Source: OMOG01 sp041485845
GTDB lineage: Bacteria > Acidobacteriota > Terriglobia > Bryobacterales > Bryobacteraceae
Reading direction: 5' to 3'
DNA length: 8,491 nucleotides
Assembly (NCBI GenBank): GCA_041485845.1
Contig: JBGPKH010000380.1
Span: 1-8,491 of the forward strand
Part shown: piece by piece, positions 1 to 6,100 of the stretch
Position numbering within the stretch: the stretch's first letter is position 1
Layout of the letters: each line of letters opens with the position of its first letter
The notes under the pieces: model-generated
Database searches by the model: none
What the model was told of the DNA's origin: nothing
The model's input: the letters and a program-made list of their open reading frames with translations, nothing else
Made by a program: the position numbers and the translations under genes

Positions 1-393
1 AGTGCCCCGCTTCTTCCAGTCGTCCAACTGCTTCTGGGCGAGTTGCGCGAGATCCGCCTTGGTCCGAATCACCAGCGAGGTGGCCAGCAGCGGTTTCTGG
101 CCGGCTGAGCCTCTGAAGTAAGCCAGGGCTTCGTCCCCCGGGCCGATCTCGGAGAGCGTGAGCTTGTTCCACTTTTTGGGGTCGTTTTCGCCTGGCAGGG
201 CGTGCAGGATCTGGGTCCTGTCGTTGGTGGTAAACGTCAGGATGTCGCCTTTGGTGTTCTGGAGAGAGATCTCATTGGCTTGGGAATTGACCACGGCGCC
301 GGCGAAGCGCTGGGAAGGCGGAGCCTGGGCGGGTTGAGCCGACGTGGAAAAGGCCAATACGAGGACTGCTAGAACTACCGGAAACAAATTCAT
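1..393 (-). CDS. Secreted hypothetical protein, 3' end outside window
   Basis: The frame is open from ATG at 393 to the window edge, giving 131 codons with no stop, so the C-terminus is missing. Residues 1-19 form a typical signal peptide (MNLFPVVLAVLVLAFSTSA, then QP), so the product is probably exported. Residues 30-64 alternate hydrophobic and polar positions (FAGAVVNSQANEISLQN, then GDILTFTTNDRTQIL), like a small beta-barrel or OB-like domain of the DUF5666 sort. That resemblance is weak and no function follows from it. A later stretch (residues 103-128) is helical and rich in Lys and Gln. The upstream GAGGGG is a modest ribosome-binding site. No partner gene is visible; the small secreted gene upstream at 562-729 is on the same strand, 168 bases away. 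Confidence 0.72.
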   Translation of the reverse strand, partial: MNLFPVVLAVLVLAFSTSAQPAQAPPSQRFAGAVVNSQANEISLQNTKGDILTFTTNDRTQILHALPGENDPKKWNKLTLSEIGPGDEALAYFRGSAGQKPLLATSLVIRTKADLAQLAQKQLDDWKKRGT

Positions 394-502
394 TCGAAGC
401 CCCTCGAGACCATTATTGCTCAACCTCGGAAAGGGGTGTGCAACGACTCCAACGACTCGGGAAGGTTACTGGCAGACTTCCGGCGAAGAACTACACTGGA
501 TT

Positions 503-536
503 GCCGCGTAGGTTATTTGCAGGCGCGCTACGCGGC
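503..536. terminator. Possible hairpin terminator between two minus-strand genes
   Basis: GCCGCGTAG (503-511) pairs perfectly with CTACGCGGC (528-536) across a 16-nt loop. It lies 26 bases past the stop of the small secreted gene in the direction of transcription, where a terminator would be expected. There is no following T-run, so an intrinsic terminator is uncertain; it may instead stabilise the mRNA 3' end. Confidence 0.3.
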
Positions 537-561
537 TTCCCAGCAACTTTTGCGGAAGCGA

Positions 562-729
562 CTACTTGCCGCCGTCCTTCTTGGGCGTATCTTCCTTCTT
601 TTTTCCGGACTTCTTCTTGCCCTTCTTGTCCTTGCTGTCTTCCTTCTTCGGCGTATCCTGAGCAAACACGACGGCGACGGTGCCGAATGCGAGGGACAGG
701 CCGAGCATCAGCGTCATCAGTTTCTTCAT
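562..729 (-). CDS. Small secreted lysine-rich protein (55 aa)
   Basis: ATG at 729 is preceded by AAAGGAG at good spacing, and the frame ends in TAG at 564-562. Residues 1-23 are a signal peptide (MKKLMTLMLGLSLAFGTVAV, then VFA), with probable cleavage before QDTP. The mature part of about 32 residues is almost wholly Lys, Asp, Glu, Gly, Ser, Thr and Pro. DTPKKE/DTPKKD occurs twice, flanking Lys-rich runs, so it is probably disordered and strongly basic. Short proteins of this type (MKKL signal, then QDT/KK-rich tail) are common in Acidobacteria as far as I recall, with no known function. Possible roles include binding acidic polymers or nucleic acids outside the cytoplasm, but this is speculation. 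It is shorter than the usual ORF cut-off and easily missed. Confidence 0.75.
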   Translation of the reverse strand: MKKLMTLMLGLSLAFGTVAVVFAQDTPKKEDSKDKKGKKKSGKKKEDTPKKDGGK

Positions 730-838
730 TTGGGTTTCTCCTTTGGATGGGACGATTTTCTCTCGTCTGGGGCTATGATATCGAACTACACATGAAACGC
801 TCCTTAAGCGCCAATTAAAATCAGTTCATCTGCCCGGT

Positions 839-1417
839 TTACGGACAGGCAATTCCAGGGGGCCATTTCGCCGCTTCGGCGCGGATCATGGCGACGACGC
901 GGCGGATTCCGCGGCCCCAGTCCGGGAAGAGATCCACGCGGTGCAGTTCTCTCTGAATCGAACGAGGCAGCCGGCAGGCGTTCAAGCGGATCGGCACGAT
1001 GAAGATCTGATCGAGCGGCATACGCCGCGCGCAGTCGAGCGCATAACGGATCTCCGCCTGAAAACCGCCCCGCTTGTTGACGGACCGGTCCGAATAGCAG
1101 GCTACGAAGAAATCCGACGTTTCGATGGCGCTTTCGATGGCGCGCGGCCAGTTCTGTCCAGGCAGCAGTTTTCGAGAGTCCATCCAGGGGCTGAACCCCG
1201 CGGCCTCCAGGACGTCGTAGATGCGCTCCGCCGCCTCGGCGTCCTCCCTGACGTGGGCGATGAACACCTTTGGCAGGGTGTAGGGTTCGAAGCGCAGGCC
1301 GTTTGCGGGGTCGGGATGAAAAGCGCCCAGACCGTCGATTTCCACGGTCTTGCCGGCAGCCACCGCGCGAATGACGATTTGCGCTACCAATGGTTCGATG
1401 GAAAAGGAGTCAGTCAC
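839..1417 (-). CDS. TIR-domain protein with N-terminal HU-like half domain
   Basis: This 192-residue protein starts at GTG (1417), which overlaps the TGA of the HU-like gene (GTGA), with GGGAG nine bases upstream. Residues 50-180 match a bacterial TIR (TIR_2-type) domain: KVFIAHVREDAEAAERI is strand A and helix A, GFSPWMDSRKLLPGQNW the BB-loop region, and SAIETSDFFVACYSD strand C. QAEIRYAL carries Glu122 at the position of the catalytic Glu of NADase TIRs such as SARM1 Glu642. IFIVPIRL is strand D. Residues 7-44 (with GLGAF and LRFE) resemble the second half of the HU fold in the operon partner. In bacteria many TIR domains cleave NAD+ or make signalling nucleotides in immunity; whether this one does is inference. 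There is no signal peptide or membrane segment, so it should be cytoplasmic. Confidence 0.85.
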   Translation of the reverse strand: MTDSFSIEPLVAQIVIRAVAAGKTVEIDGLGAFHPDPANGLRFEPYTLPKVFIAHVREDAEAAERIYDVLEAAGFSPWMDSRKLLPGQNWPRAIESAIETSDFFVACYSDRSVNKRGGFQAEIRYALDCARRMPLDQIFIVPIRLNACRLPRSIQRELHRVDLFPDWGRGIRRVVAMIRAEAAKWPPGIACP

Positions 1418-1620
1418 GGTCTTTTTCTCCCTTCACGCTCGAAGGCGAGCTTGCCATCCGGACCGCGGGTGAGTGTGCCCAGTCCAGGCAAGGGAGTTTC
1501 TCTGCCTTTTCGCAGATTCGAGAGGATCTGATGGATCATGCGGTCCAGACGGTCCGCCGCCTCGGCCTCGCTGACGCGAGATTGTCGGGCGATGCGTTTT
1601 GCGATATCGGGCTTCTTCAT
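1414..1620 (-). CDS. Short HU/IHF-family DNA-binding-like protein (68 aa)
   Basis: I chose ATG at 1620 because AAAGGA lies about ten bases upstream and residues MKKPDIAKRIA match the usual HU/IHF N-terminus. The longer open frame back to 1752 would run through the divergent tRNA. Residues 1-36 fit the HU helices (IAKRIARQSRVSEAEAADRL), and GLGTL at 46-50 matches the conserved GFGTF turn. HU and IHF are usually 90-100 residues with a long beta arm carrying an RNP motif that inserts into the DNA minor groove. Here the arm is almost absent: the sequence goes straight from TRGPDGKLAFE to a basic tail EGRKRP. It may therefore dimerise without bending DNA in the HU way. It is the first gene of an operon and overlaps the TIR gene by four bases, implying translational coupling. 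Confidence 0.78.
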   Translation of the reverse strand: MKKPDIAKRIARQSRVSEAEAADRLDRMIHQILSNLRKGRETPLPGLGTLTRGPDGKLAFEREGRKRP

Positions 1621-1724
1621 TTGGATGTCATCCTTTGGGCGCCGCGACTGGCGGAGGCGGCTGAGGCGGCACAGGGGCTGGCTCAAGGGCCAGCGATAGG
1701 CTAGAATTAAGGGAGCAATCCTGT

Positions 1725-1801
1725 CGGGGCGTAGCGCAGCCTGGTAGCGCACCTGCCTTGGGCGCAGGGGGTCGGGCGTTCAAATCGCCCCGCCCCGACC
1801 A
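1725..1801 (+). tRNA. tRNA-Pro (anticodon TGG), CCA encoded
   Basis: The 77-base cloverleaf is complete. Acceptor CGGGGCG (1725-1731) pairs fully with CGCCCCG (1791-1797), followed by discriminator A and encoded CCA. The D-arm GCGC...GCGC encloses AGCCTGGTA. The anticodon stem CCTGC/GCAGG holds loop CTTGGGC with anticodon TGG at 1759-1761. The T-arm is GGGCG-TTCAAAT-CGCCC. It should read CCA and, by wobble, other proline codons. It is divergent from the HU/TIR operon, whose first start codon is 105 bases away. tRNA 3' ends are common integration sites for mobile elements, and the DNA after this one is gene-poor and contains repeats. Confidence 0.96.
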
Positions 1802-2163
1802 ATGTTTTCAATAAGTTGCGGCAAATTGGTTAGCTGCGGCTAATTACCGATGTAGTCGATTCTGTAGCTATTGGTTCTCTCCGGTTTCAACATCGGGCAT
1901 CGGGGTGGAACCGACCGCAGGCTGTCGTCTGCTCGGGAGTTCAAACCGGCCTCCCCTAATTTAAGCTTGGCACAAGCGAACTGCCGTCTAGCTTTAATTC
2001 GAGGAAAATGCGTTGAAACGCAAGCACTTATTGATCAAAAAAAAATCTGAAAGCATAAACTAGGGCCACAACCAAACCCCGTTCAGGGGTGAATGGCCGG
2101 TGTTTTGGATAGCTTGATTTGGTGCCAGGCTCGTATTGTTCGAATCCGGCCGCCCCAACCCAA
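1802..2163. other. Gene-free stretch downstream of tRNA with tRNA-like debris
   Basis: I see no credible coding frame in this 362-base stretch. Base composition is more A+T-rich than in the genes (for example a run of nine A around 2036). Two pieces recall tRNA 3' halves: GAGTTCAAACC near 1937-1947, and TTGTTCGAATCCGG followed by CGCCCCAACCCA near 2137-2163. Small stems are visible: GGGGTGG (1902-1908) with CCTCCCC (1950-1956), ACCCC/GGGGT (2076-2080/2086-2090) and GGCCGG/CCGGCC (2095-2100/2146-2151). It looks like decayed tRNA or integration debris, but none folds as a functional tRNA. Confidence 0.45.
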
Positions 2164-2382
2164 CTATACAGCCGCGCATAATTCAAGGGACATCAGGACC
2201 GGGGCTATCACGTTGGTCTCGCGGACGCAATGACCGCCGTTCGGGACGCCGAACGGCGGGATGGCCGGTCTGAACACGCTGTCGGATCAAATCGCGCGCC
2301 TGGCACCTTGATGACGCCGCGATTCAGAGTCCAGAGCCGTGGAGGTCATGTGATGTCCCCGAACTTTTGCGCGGCTGTATAG
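2164..2382. mobile_element. MITE-like element or IS remnant with terminal inverted repeats
   Basis: The left end (2164-2195) and right end (2351-2382) are inverted copies over 32 bp, 27 of them matching. The outer 15 bp CTATACAGCCGCGCA and the inner 8 bp GGACATCA are perfect, around a diverged 9-bp middle. The 219-bp unit has no coding capacity, as expected for a miniature inverted-repeat element mobilised in trans or the collapsed remains of an insertion sequence. Read as CTA|TACAG...CTGTA|TAG, the ends fit insertion at CTAG with TA duplication, as in the IS630/Tc1 group. Because the repeats themselves end in TA, this is only a suggestion. I cannot assign a family. It separates the tRNA region from the propeller gene. 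Confidence 0.68.
2234..2259. repeat. Perfect 11-bp hairpin inside the MITE-like element
   Basis: CCGCCGTTCGG (2234-2244) and CCGAACGGCGG (2249-2259) form an uninterrupted stem around the tetraloop GACG. No T-run follows on either strand, so it is not an obvious intrinsic terminator. Internal hairpins of this sort are common in miniature elements. Confidence 0.6.
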
Positions 2383-2686
2383 ATGGAGAGCCGCGTTTTT
2401 TCGGCTAGGATCGAATCTCGGTTAACGACGATCCTCTACGCCGTTCGCGAAGGGCGTAAGAAAGCGGCACGCGCGGTGAGTTGTCGCGTTACACCGGTTT
2501 GGCTGACCGCCAATTGAATAGGGCTTGACTGACGCCGAAGTGCACCGCTCCACCGTCGATGTCGCCGCCATTGTTCATCCAGCGGAGTGCCGCAGCTCGT
2601 GGAACGAGGAGAGCACCGGCTTGCCAATCAGCCTCCGCCTCAACGCGCGCATCCCATCGCCGGCAGCCACCCAGTCATAGACGTAA
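2383..2686. other. Gene-free stretch between MITE-like element and propeller gene
   Basis: No convincing gene is seen here. A 63-codon minus frame (2436-2627) lacks a ribosome-binding site and any familiar motif. The plus frame that runs into the propeller gene from 2587 lacks a ribosome-binding site and reads as low-quality protein. GCCGCGTTTTTTCGGC near 2390-2405 is a weak stem with T in the loop. Confidence 0.4.
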
Positions 2687-2710
2687 TAATACTAAAACGA
2701 AATAGTATTA
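2687..2710. promoter_or_regulatory. Operator-like palindrome upstream of the propeller gene
   Basis: TAATACTA (2687-2694) and TAGTATTA (2703-2710) are perfect inverted copies with an 8-base spacer. This A+T-rich dyad stands out in GC-rich surroundings and ends 10 bases before the -35 box. Its geometry suits a dimeric regulator acting upstream of RNA polymerase. The HTH protein encoded next is one possible ligand, but that is inference. Confidence 0.45.
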
Positions 2711-2720
2711 AAGGTTCTGC

Positions 2721-2749
2721 TTGTCTGAAAATCGACCCGGCGCTACAAT
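2721..2749 (+). promoter_or_regulatory. Sigma70-type promoter for the HTH/propeller gene
   Basis: TTGTCT (2721-2726) and TACAAT (2744-2749) are separated by exactly 17 bases, close to the consensus -35 and -10. Transcription would start near 2756, about 14 bases before the ATG at 2770, leaving room only for the GGGAG ribosome-binding site. This supports the 2770 start over the upstream one at 2587. Confidence 0.6.
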
Positions 2750-2769
2750 TGTCTAACGGGAGCACGACC

Positions 2770-4803
2770 ATGGACGACCGCGTCGGCGGTGCGCGACTGG
2801 TGTCATCGGCCAAGCCGGCTTCCTCTACTCGCCTCGAGTCCTGGAAGGAAATCGCCGCGTATCTCCGGCGCGACGAGCGTACCGTCCGCCGTTGGGAGAA
2901 GGCCGAAGGTCTTCCCATACACCGGCTTCAGCACGGCAAGTCGGGTTCTGTTTTCGCAAATTCGGCCGAGTTGGATGCCTGGACCGCGAGGCGCACGGAC
3001 CCTCTCCGGAAGCGGCCGGCTGCCGGCCGGGAGGTTCCGACCTGGCGCAGGCGCGGACTTTGGTCGGTCGCGGCGGCTGTGCTCATGGCCGGAGCCGTTT
3101 GGTTAGGGTTTTCCCTGAAAGTCCCTCGGGGCACCGTTGCGACGGTCCTTCCATTGACCAGCGATCCGGGGACGGAAGTAGAGCCCAGTCTCTCCCCTGA
3201 TGGGAAACAGGTCGCCTATGTTTGGGACGGGGAGAGACACGACAATTTCGATATCTACGCCAGGGTCCTGCCGGCGGGGCTGCTGACGCGTCTGACTCGG
3301 AGTCCCGCACCCGACTACGGTCCCGCCTGGTCTCCCGACGGCGCCTTGATCGCGTTCATGCGCCAGACCGACACCGAACGGGCCGCCGTGTTCGTACTGT
3401 CGGCATTTGGCGGCGCCGAAAGGATGCTAGCGGAGTTCGCAGCTCCTTCGTGGCCACACTGGGACCAACCCGGCAGATTTCTGGCCTGGTCGCGAGACGG
3501 GAAATGGCTCGTTGCCGTTGGCCGGCACGGGCCGGAACACGTCAACGGGCTGTTCCGGATTGCGACTGCGACGGGCGAGACGCGGCCTCTGATTTTGCCT
3601 CCCGCGAAGAGTTTAGGGGACAGCGGCCCGGCGATCTCACCGGATGGGCAGACGCTTGCGTTCAGCCGCCGTGTTTCCTGGGGCGCATCCGACCTCTGTC
3701 TTCTTGCGCTTTCCCCAGACCTGATGCCGGCGGGCGATGTTCGGCGGCTCACAACGGGATCGGCCTGGAACACCAGTCCGGCGTGGATGCCGGATGGCAG
3801 CGCACTGATCTTCTCTACCGGAGCGATGGATGGTCCGCATCTGGCGAGAATGGTTGTTTCGGGTCAGGCGCATGACGACCTCCTGCCGGGAGCGGGCGAC
3901 TATGGGTTTCAGCCTTCGGTCGCCAGAACGGCGGGAGGGAAGGTGCGGCTGGTTTATACGCGCCATTTCGAATCGGTGAACCTCTGGCGCCAGCCGCTGG
4001 ACCGCCCGGGTTCTGCCGTGGGACTCATCACTTCCGCCCATTGGAGCTTTGAGCCTGATTATTCGCCGGACGGAAAGCGGGTGGCATTTCTCTCCGATCG
4101 CTCGGGAAGCGTGGAAGTCTGGGTTGCCGAAGCCGATGGCAGGAACCCGCGTCAGTGGACGTCTCTCGGGCAACCGAGTTTGGGGTCCCCGCGGTGGTCC
4201 CCCGAGGGCCGGAGGATTGCTTTCACCGTACCCGGCCGCGATGGATCCTCGATCCACATCGTGGAAGACCCAGCAACAGCGCCGCGCCTCGTGCAGGGAT
4301 CGCATCACTGCGGGTACCTGACATGGTCGCCGGACGGGGAAAGCATCTATTTCAATTCGAACCGCGGGGGGAGCACGCAGATCTGGAAAATCGCACCGCA
4401 AGGGGGCGAAGCGGTGCAGGTGACCACCCGTGGCGGCCGGGTTCCTGTCGTTTCCGCCGACGGGCGTTATCTCTACTACCTCCGGCTCCACTCCACGGCC
4501 GGGGACCAGCAACTGTTCCGCGTTCGGCTCACTGGCGGTAAGGAAGAAAAAGTCCTGGACTTCGTCGATGCGTACAGCCTCTCCAGCCTGGGCATTGGGT
4601 TCAAGTACTACCGGCCTGCAGGAAAGCCCGACGGTCCATACCTCCGATTTTTCCGTTTCGCGACGGGCCGCGCCGAAGAGGTGCCGAACGCCACGAAACC
4701 GTTGCGGTACGGTATCGCCATGTCTCCGGATGGCCAGCATCTTCTCTACTCACAAGCCGACTATGAGGTGAGCGATCTGATGCTCGTGGACGGCTTGCGC
4801 TAG
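2770..4803 (+). CDS. HTH-TM-TolB/PD40 beta-propeller protein (677 aa)
   Basis: ATG at 2770 follows GGGAG and a good promoter. Residues 21-73 are a MerR/excisionase-like helix-turn-helix (SWKEIAAYLRR, RTVRRWEKAEGLPIHR, then AELDAW). Residues 97-115 form one membrane helix (LWSVAAAVLMAGAVWLGF), so the HTH lies in the cytoplasm and the rest outside. From about residue 125 to 677 runs a TolB/PD40-type beta-propeller with some ten SPDG-like repeats: SPDGKQVAY 142, SPDGALIAF 188, SRDGKWLVA 241, SPDGQTLAF 290, MPDGSALIF 340, SPDGKRVAF 432, SPEGRRIAF 477, SPDGESIYF 520, SADGRYLYY 562, SPDGQHLLY 652. This architecture is frequent in Acidobacteria, without a firm function known to me. A one-step transmembrane sensor-regulator is plausible. 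It stands alone, with no stop or frameshift. Confidence 0.88.
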   Translation: MDDRVGGARLVSSAKPASSTRLESWKEIAAYLRRDERTVRRWEKAEGLPIHRLQHGKSGSVFANSAELDAWTARRTDPLRKRPAAGREVPTWRRRGLWSVAAAVLMAGAVWLGFSLKVPRGTVATVLPLTSDPGTEVEPSLSPDGKQVAYVWDGERHDNFDIYARVLPAGLLTRLTRSPAPDYGPAWSPDGALIAFMRQTDTERAAVFVLSAFGGAERMLAEFAAPSWPHWDQPGRFLAWSRDGKWLVAVGRHGPEHVNGLFRIATATGETRPLILPPAKSLGDSGPAISPDGQTLAFSRRVSWGASDLCLLALSPDLMPAGDVRRLTTGSAWNTSPAWMPDGSALIFSTGAMDGPHLARMVVSGQAHDDLLPGAGDYGFQPSVARTAGGKVRLVYTRHFESVNLWRQPLDRPGSAVGLITSAHWSFEPDYSPDGKRVAFLSDRSGSVEVWVAEADGRNPRQWTSLGQPSLGSPRWSPEGRRIAFTVPGRDGSSIHIVEDPATAPRLVQGSHHCGYLTWSPDGESIYFNSNRGGSTQIWKIAPQGGEAVQVTTRGGRVPVVSADGRYLYYLRLHSTAGDQQLFRVRLTGGKEEKVLDFVDAYSLSSLGIGFKYYRPAGKPDGPYLRFFRFATGRAEEVPNATKPLRYGIAMSPDGQHLLYSQADYEVSDLMLVDGLR

Positions 4804-4810
4804 CATAGGC

Positions 4811-4830
4811 CGGACATTCGCGGACATTCA
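4811..4830. repeat. Tandem 10-bp repeat after the propeller gene
   Basis: CGGACATTCG is followed immediately by CGGACATTCA, nine of ten bases identical, seven bases after the stop codon at 4803. The rest of the 177-base gap to the next gene shows no clear terminator. A TTGACA at 4920-4925 has no suitable -10 at normal spacing. Confidence 0.5.
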
Positions 4831-4980
4831 CGGGTAAAACCGGGCAAACCCTTGTAAGCCCATCAACCTCTGCAACATAGTGGGTCCGGTAAACCGCGCA
4901 AAGGGCAACCCGCCGTCGCTTGACATCGGGCTTTACTTCCAGCGCGAGGATTCCATTCTGTGAAAAGGAGAACGGTTGCG

Positions 4981-6024
4981 ATGAAGAGGGTAATTTTCGG
5001 TTGTATTGTTCTTCTGCTTGCCGTCGTTGTCGCGCAGGCAGACCAACTGGTGAAGAACGGCAGTTTCGAATTCCCATACGCCTACCAAGAAAGTAACATT
5101 TGCGGGGCGACCATAGGTACCAATACGTATTGGTGGAATTGCAACGCGACATCGGCGTTCCCGGATATCTATTGGACGATCGAGTGGGCCGATACGCCGG
5201 GCTCGGTCGGCATCCTCGAGTTCTGGCGGGGCACGCCGCCTTGGCCCCAAAACGTCCCGCCCCAGGAGGGCCAACAGCTCGTCGAGCTTGACAGTAACAG
5301 CCGACCCGGTACCAATAATACGAACGTTCGAATCTACGAGTCGATCGCGACATGTCCGGGCGCCAAGTACGACCTGAGCTACTACTACAGGTCTAGATTT
5401 ACGTCCGGAGGAACAACCTACGGCATGTCAGTGCTTTGGGCGGAGGCCCAAGTCGCATCGCACACAGGCGTATTTTCGCCCTGGCAGAACGGGACTGCTT
5501 CTCTCCTGGGTAAGTTCGGCTCGGCGAAGCTCGAGTTCGTCGGCGGTGGAACTGGCGACGGCATCGGCATGCTGCTGGACAATGTCTCGCTCACGGGCTC
5601 CGATCCCGCGGTCGCCAACGCCTGCACGATGGTGAGTGTCAAGCCTTATGGTGACAGTATCAACGTCTGCTCCCAGGGGACGGTACCCGTGGCAATCTGG
5701 GGCTCGGCCACCTTCGACGTAGGGACCGTTGATCCCGCGCTTGTCATGCTCGGCGGCGCCCAGGTTAACGTTCCCGGGAAAACGGCCAAATACCAGTGCA
5801 GCATTTCCGACTCTGGTAGCCCCGGCGGAGGGCCTCCTGACGGGTATCCGGACCTGACCTGCCACTTTGTAACCGCACCAAACATGTTCCAGGGTGATGC
5901 CACGAGCGCGACGGTTTCTATGACGGTCTGTCAGGATGGCTTCGCGACCGGTTGCGCCGACAAGCTGTCCACGTCGATCACTGCGACCGACGCCGTGAGG
6001 ATTGTCAAAGATGGTTGCCAATAG
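4981..6024 (+). CDS. Secreted DUF642-like protein (347 aa)
   Basis: I chose ATG at 4981 because AAAAGGAG sits ten bases upstream; an in-frame GTG at 4960 would place that site inside the gene. Residues 1-20 are a signal peptide (MKRVIFGCIVLLLAVVVAQA, cleavage before DQ). Residues 21-206 begin with LVKNGSFE and end with LLDNVSLTG, the hallmarks of DUF642-type galactose-binding-like jelly rolls, so carbohydrate or cell-surface binding is likely. Residues 215-347 form a second domain (SINVCSQGTVPVAIWGSATF, then VDPALVMLGGA) resembling a module often found at the C-terminus of secreted proteins, usually as SINL..GVIPVAILGT. Several Cys residues in the mature protein (such as 41, 54, 125, 215, 230, 273, 294, 317, 324, 346) suggest disulphides. 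No PEP-CTERM or LPXTG anchor is visible. Confidence 0.85.
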   Translation: MKRVIFGCIVLLLAVVVAQADQLVKNGSFEFPYAYQESNICGATIGTNTYWWNCNATSAFPDIYWTIEWADTPGSVGILEFWRGTPPWPQNVPPQEGQQLVELDSNSRPGTNNTNVRIYESIATCPGAKYDLSYYYRSRFTSGGTTYGMSVLWAEAQVASHTGVFSPWQNGTASLLGKFGSAKLEFVGGGTGDGIGMLLDNVSLTGSDPAVANACTMVSVKPYGDSINVCSQGTVPVAIWGSATFDVGTVDPALVMLGGAQVNVPGKTAKYQCSISDSGSPGGGPPDGYPDLTCHFVTAPNMFQGDATSATVSMTVCQDGFATGCADKLSTSITATDAVRIVKDGCQ

Positions 6025-6100
6025 ACTGAGCAACGCGCAACTGGGATTGGAGATAGGGCCGACGAGGTCTCCATCAGCGAGGTGAGCGGACCTCTACTGA

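Noticed and set aside
1621..1752. Longer N-terminus for the HU-like protein
   Set aside because: It would run through part of tRNA-Pro, and the HU-like N-terminus with ribosome-binding site fits the ATG at 1620.
2587..2769. Longer N-terminus for the propeller protein
   Set aside because: No ribosome-binding site at 2587, and a strong promoter lies inside the proposed extension, so translation should begin at 2770.
3637..4740. A 367-codon minus-strand ORF opposite the propeller gene
   Set aside because: It is antisense to a clear multi-repeat protein, has no ribosome-binding site or motif, and is rich in Arg and Pro as expected from the shadow of GC-rich coding DNA.
4960..4980. GTG start for the DUF642-like protein
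   Set aside because: The ribosome-binding site AAGGAG lies within these codons and is correctly spaced for the ATG at 4981.
4601..5353. A 250-codon minus-strand ORF spanning the end of the propeller gene and start of the DUF642-like gene
   Set aside because: It crosses the intergenic region and two well-supported genes on the other strand and has no recognisable domain.
5428..6033. A 201-codon minus-strand ORF opposite the DUF642-like gene
   Set aside because: Shadow of a gene with signal peptide and recognisable domains; no ribosome-binding site.
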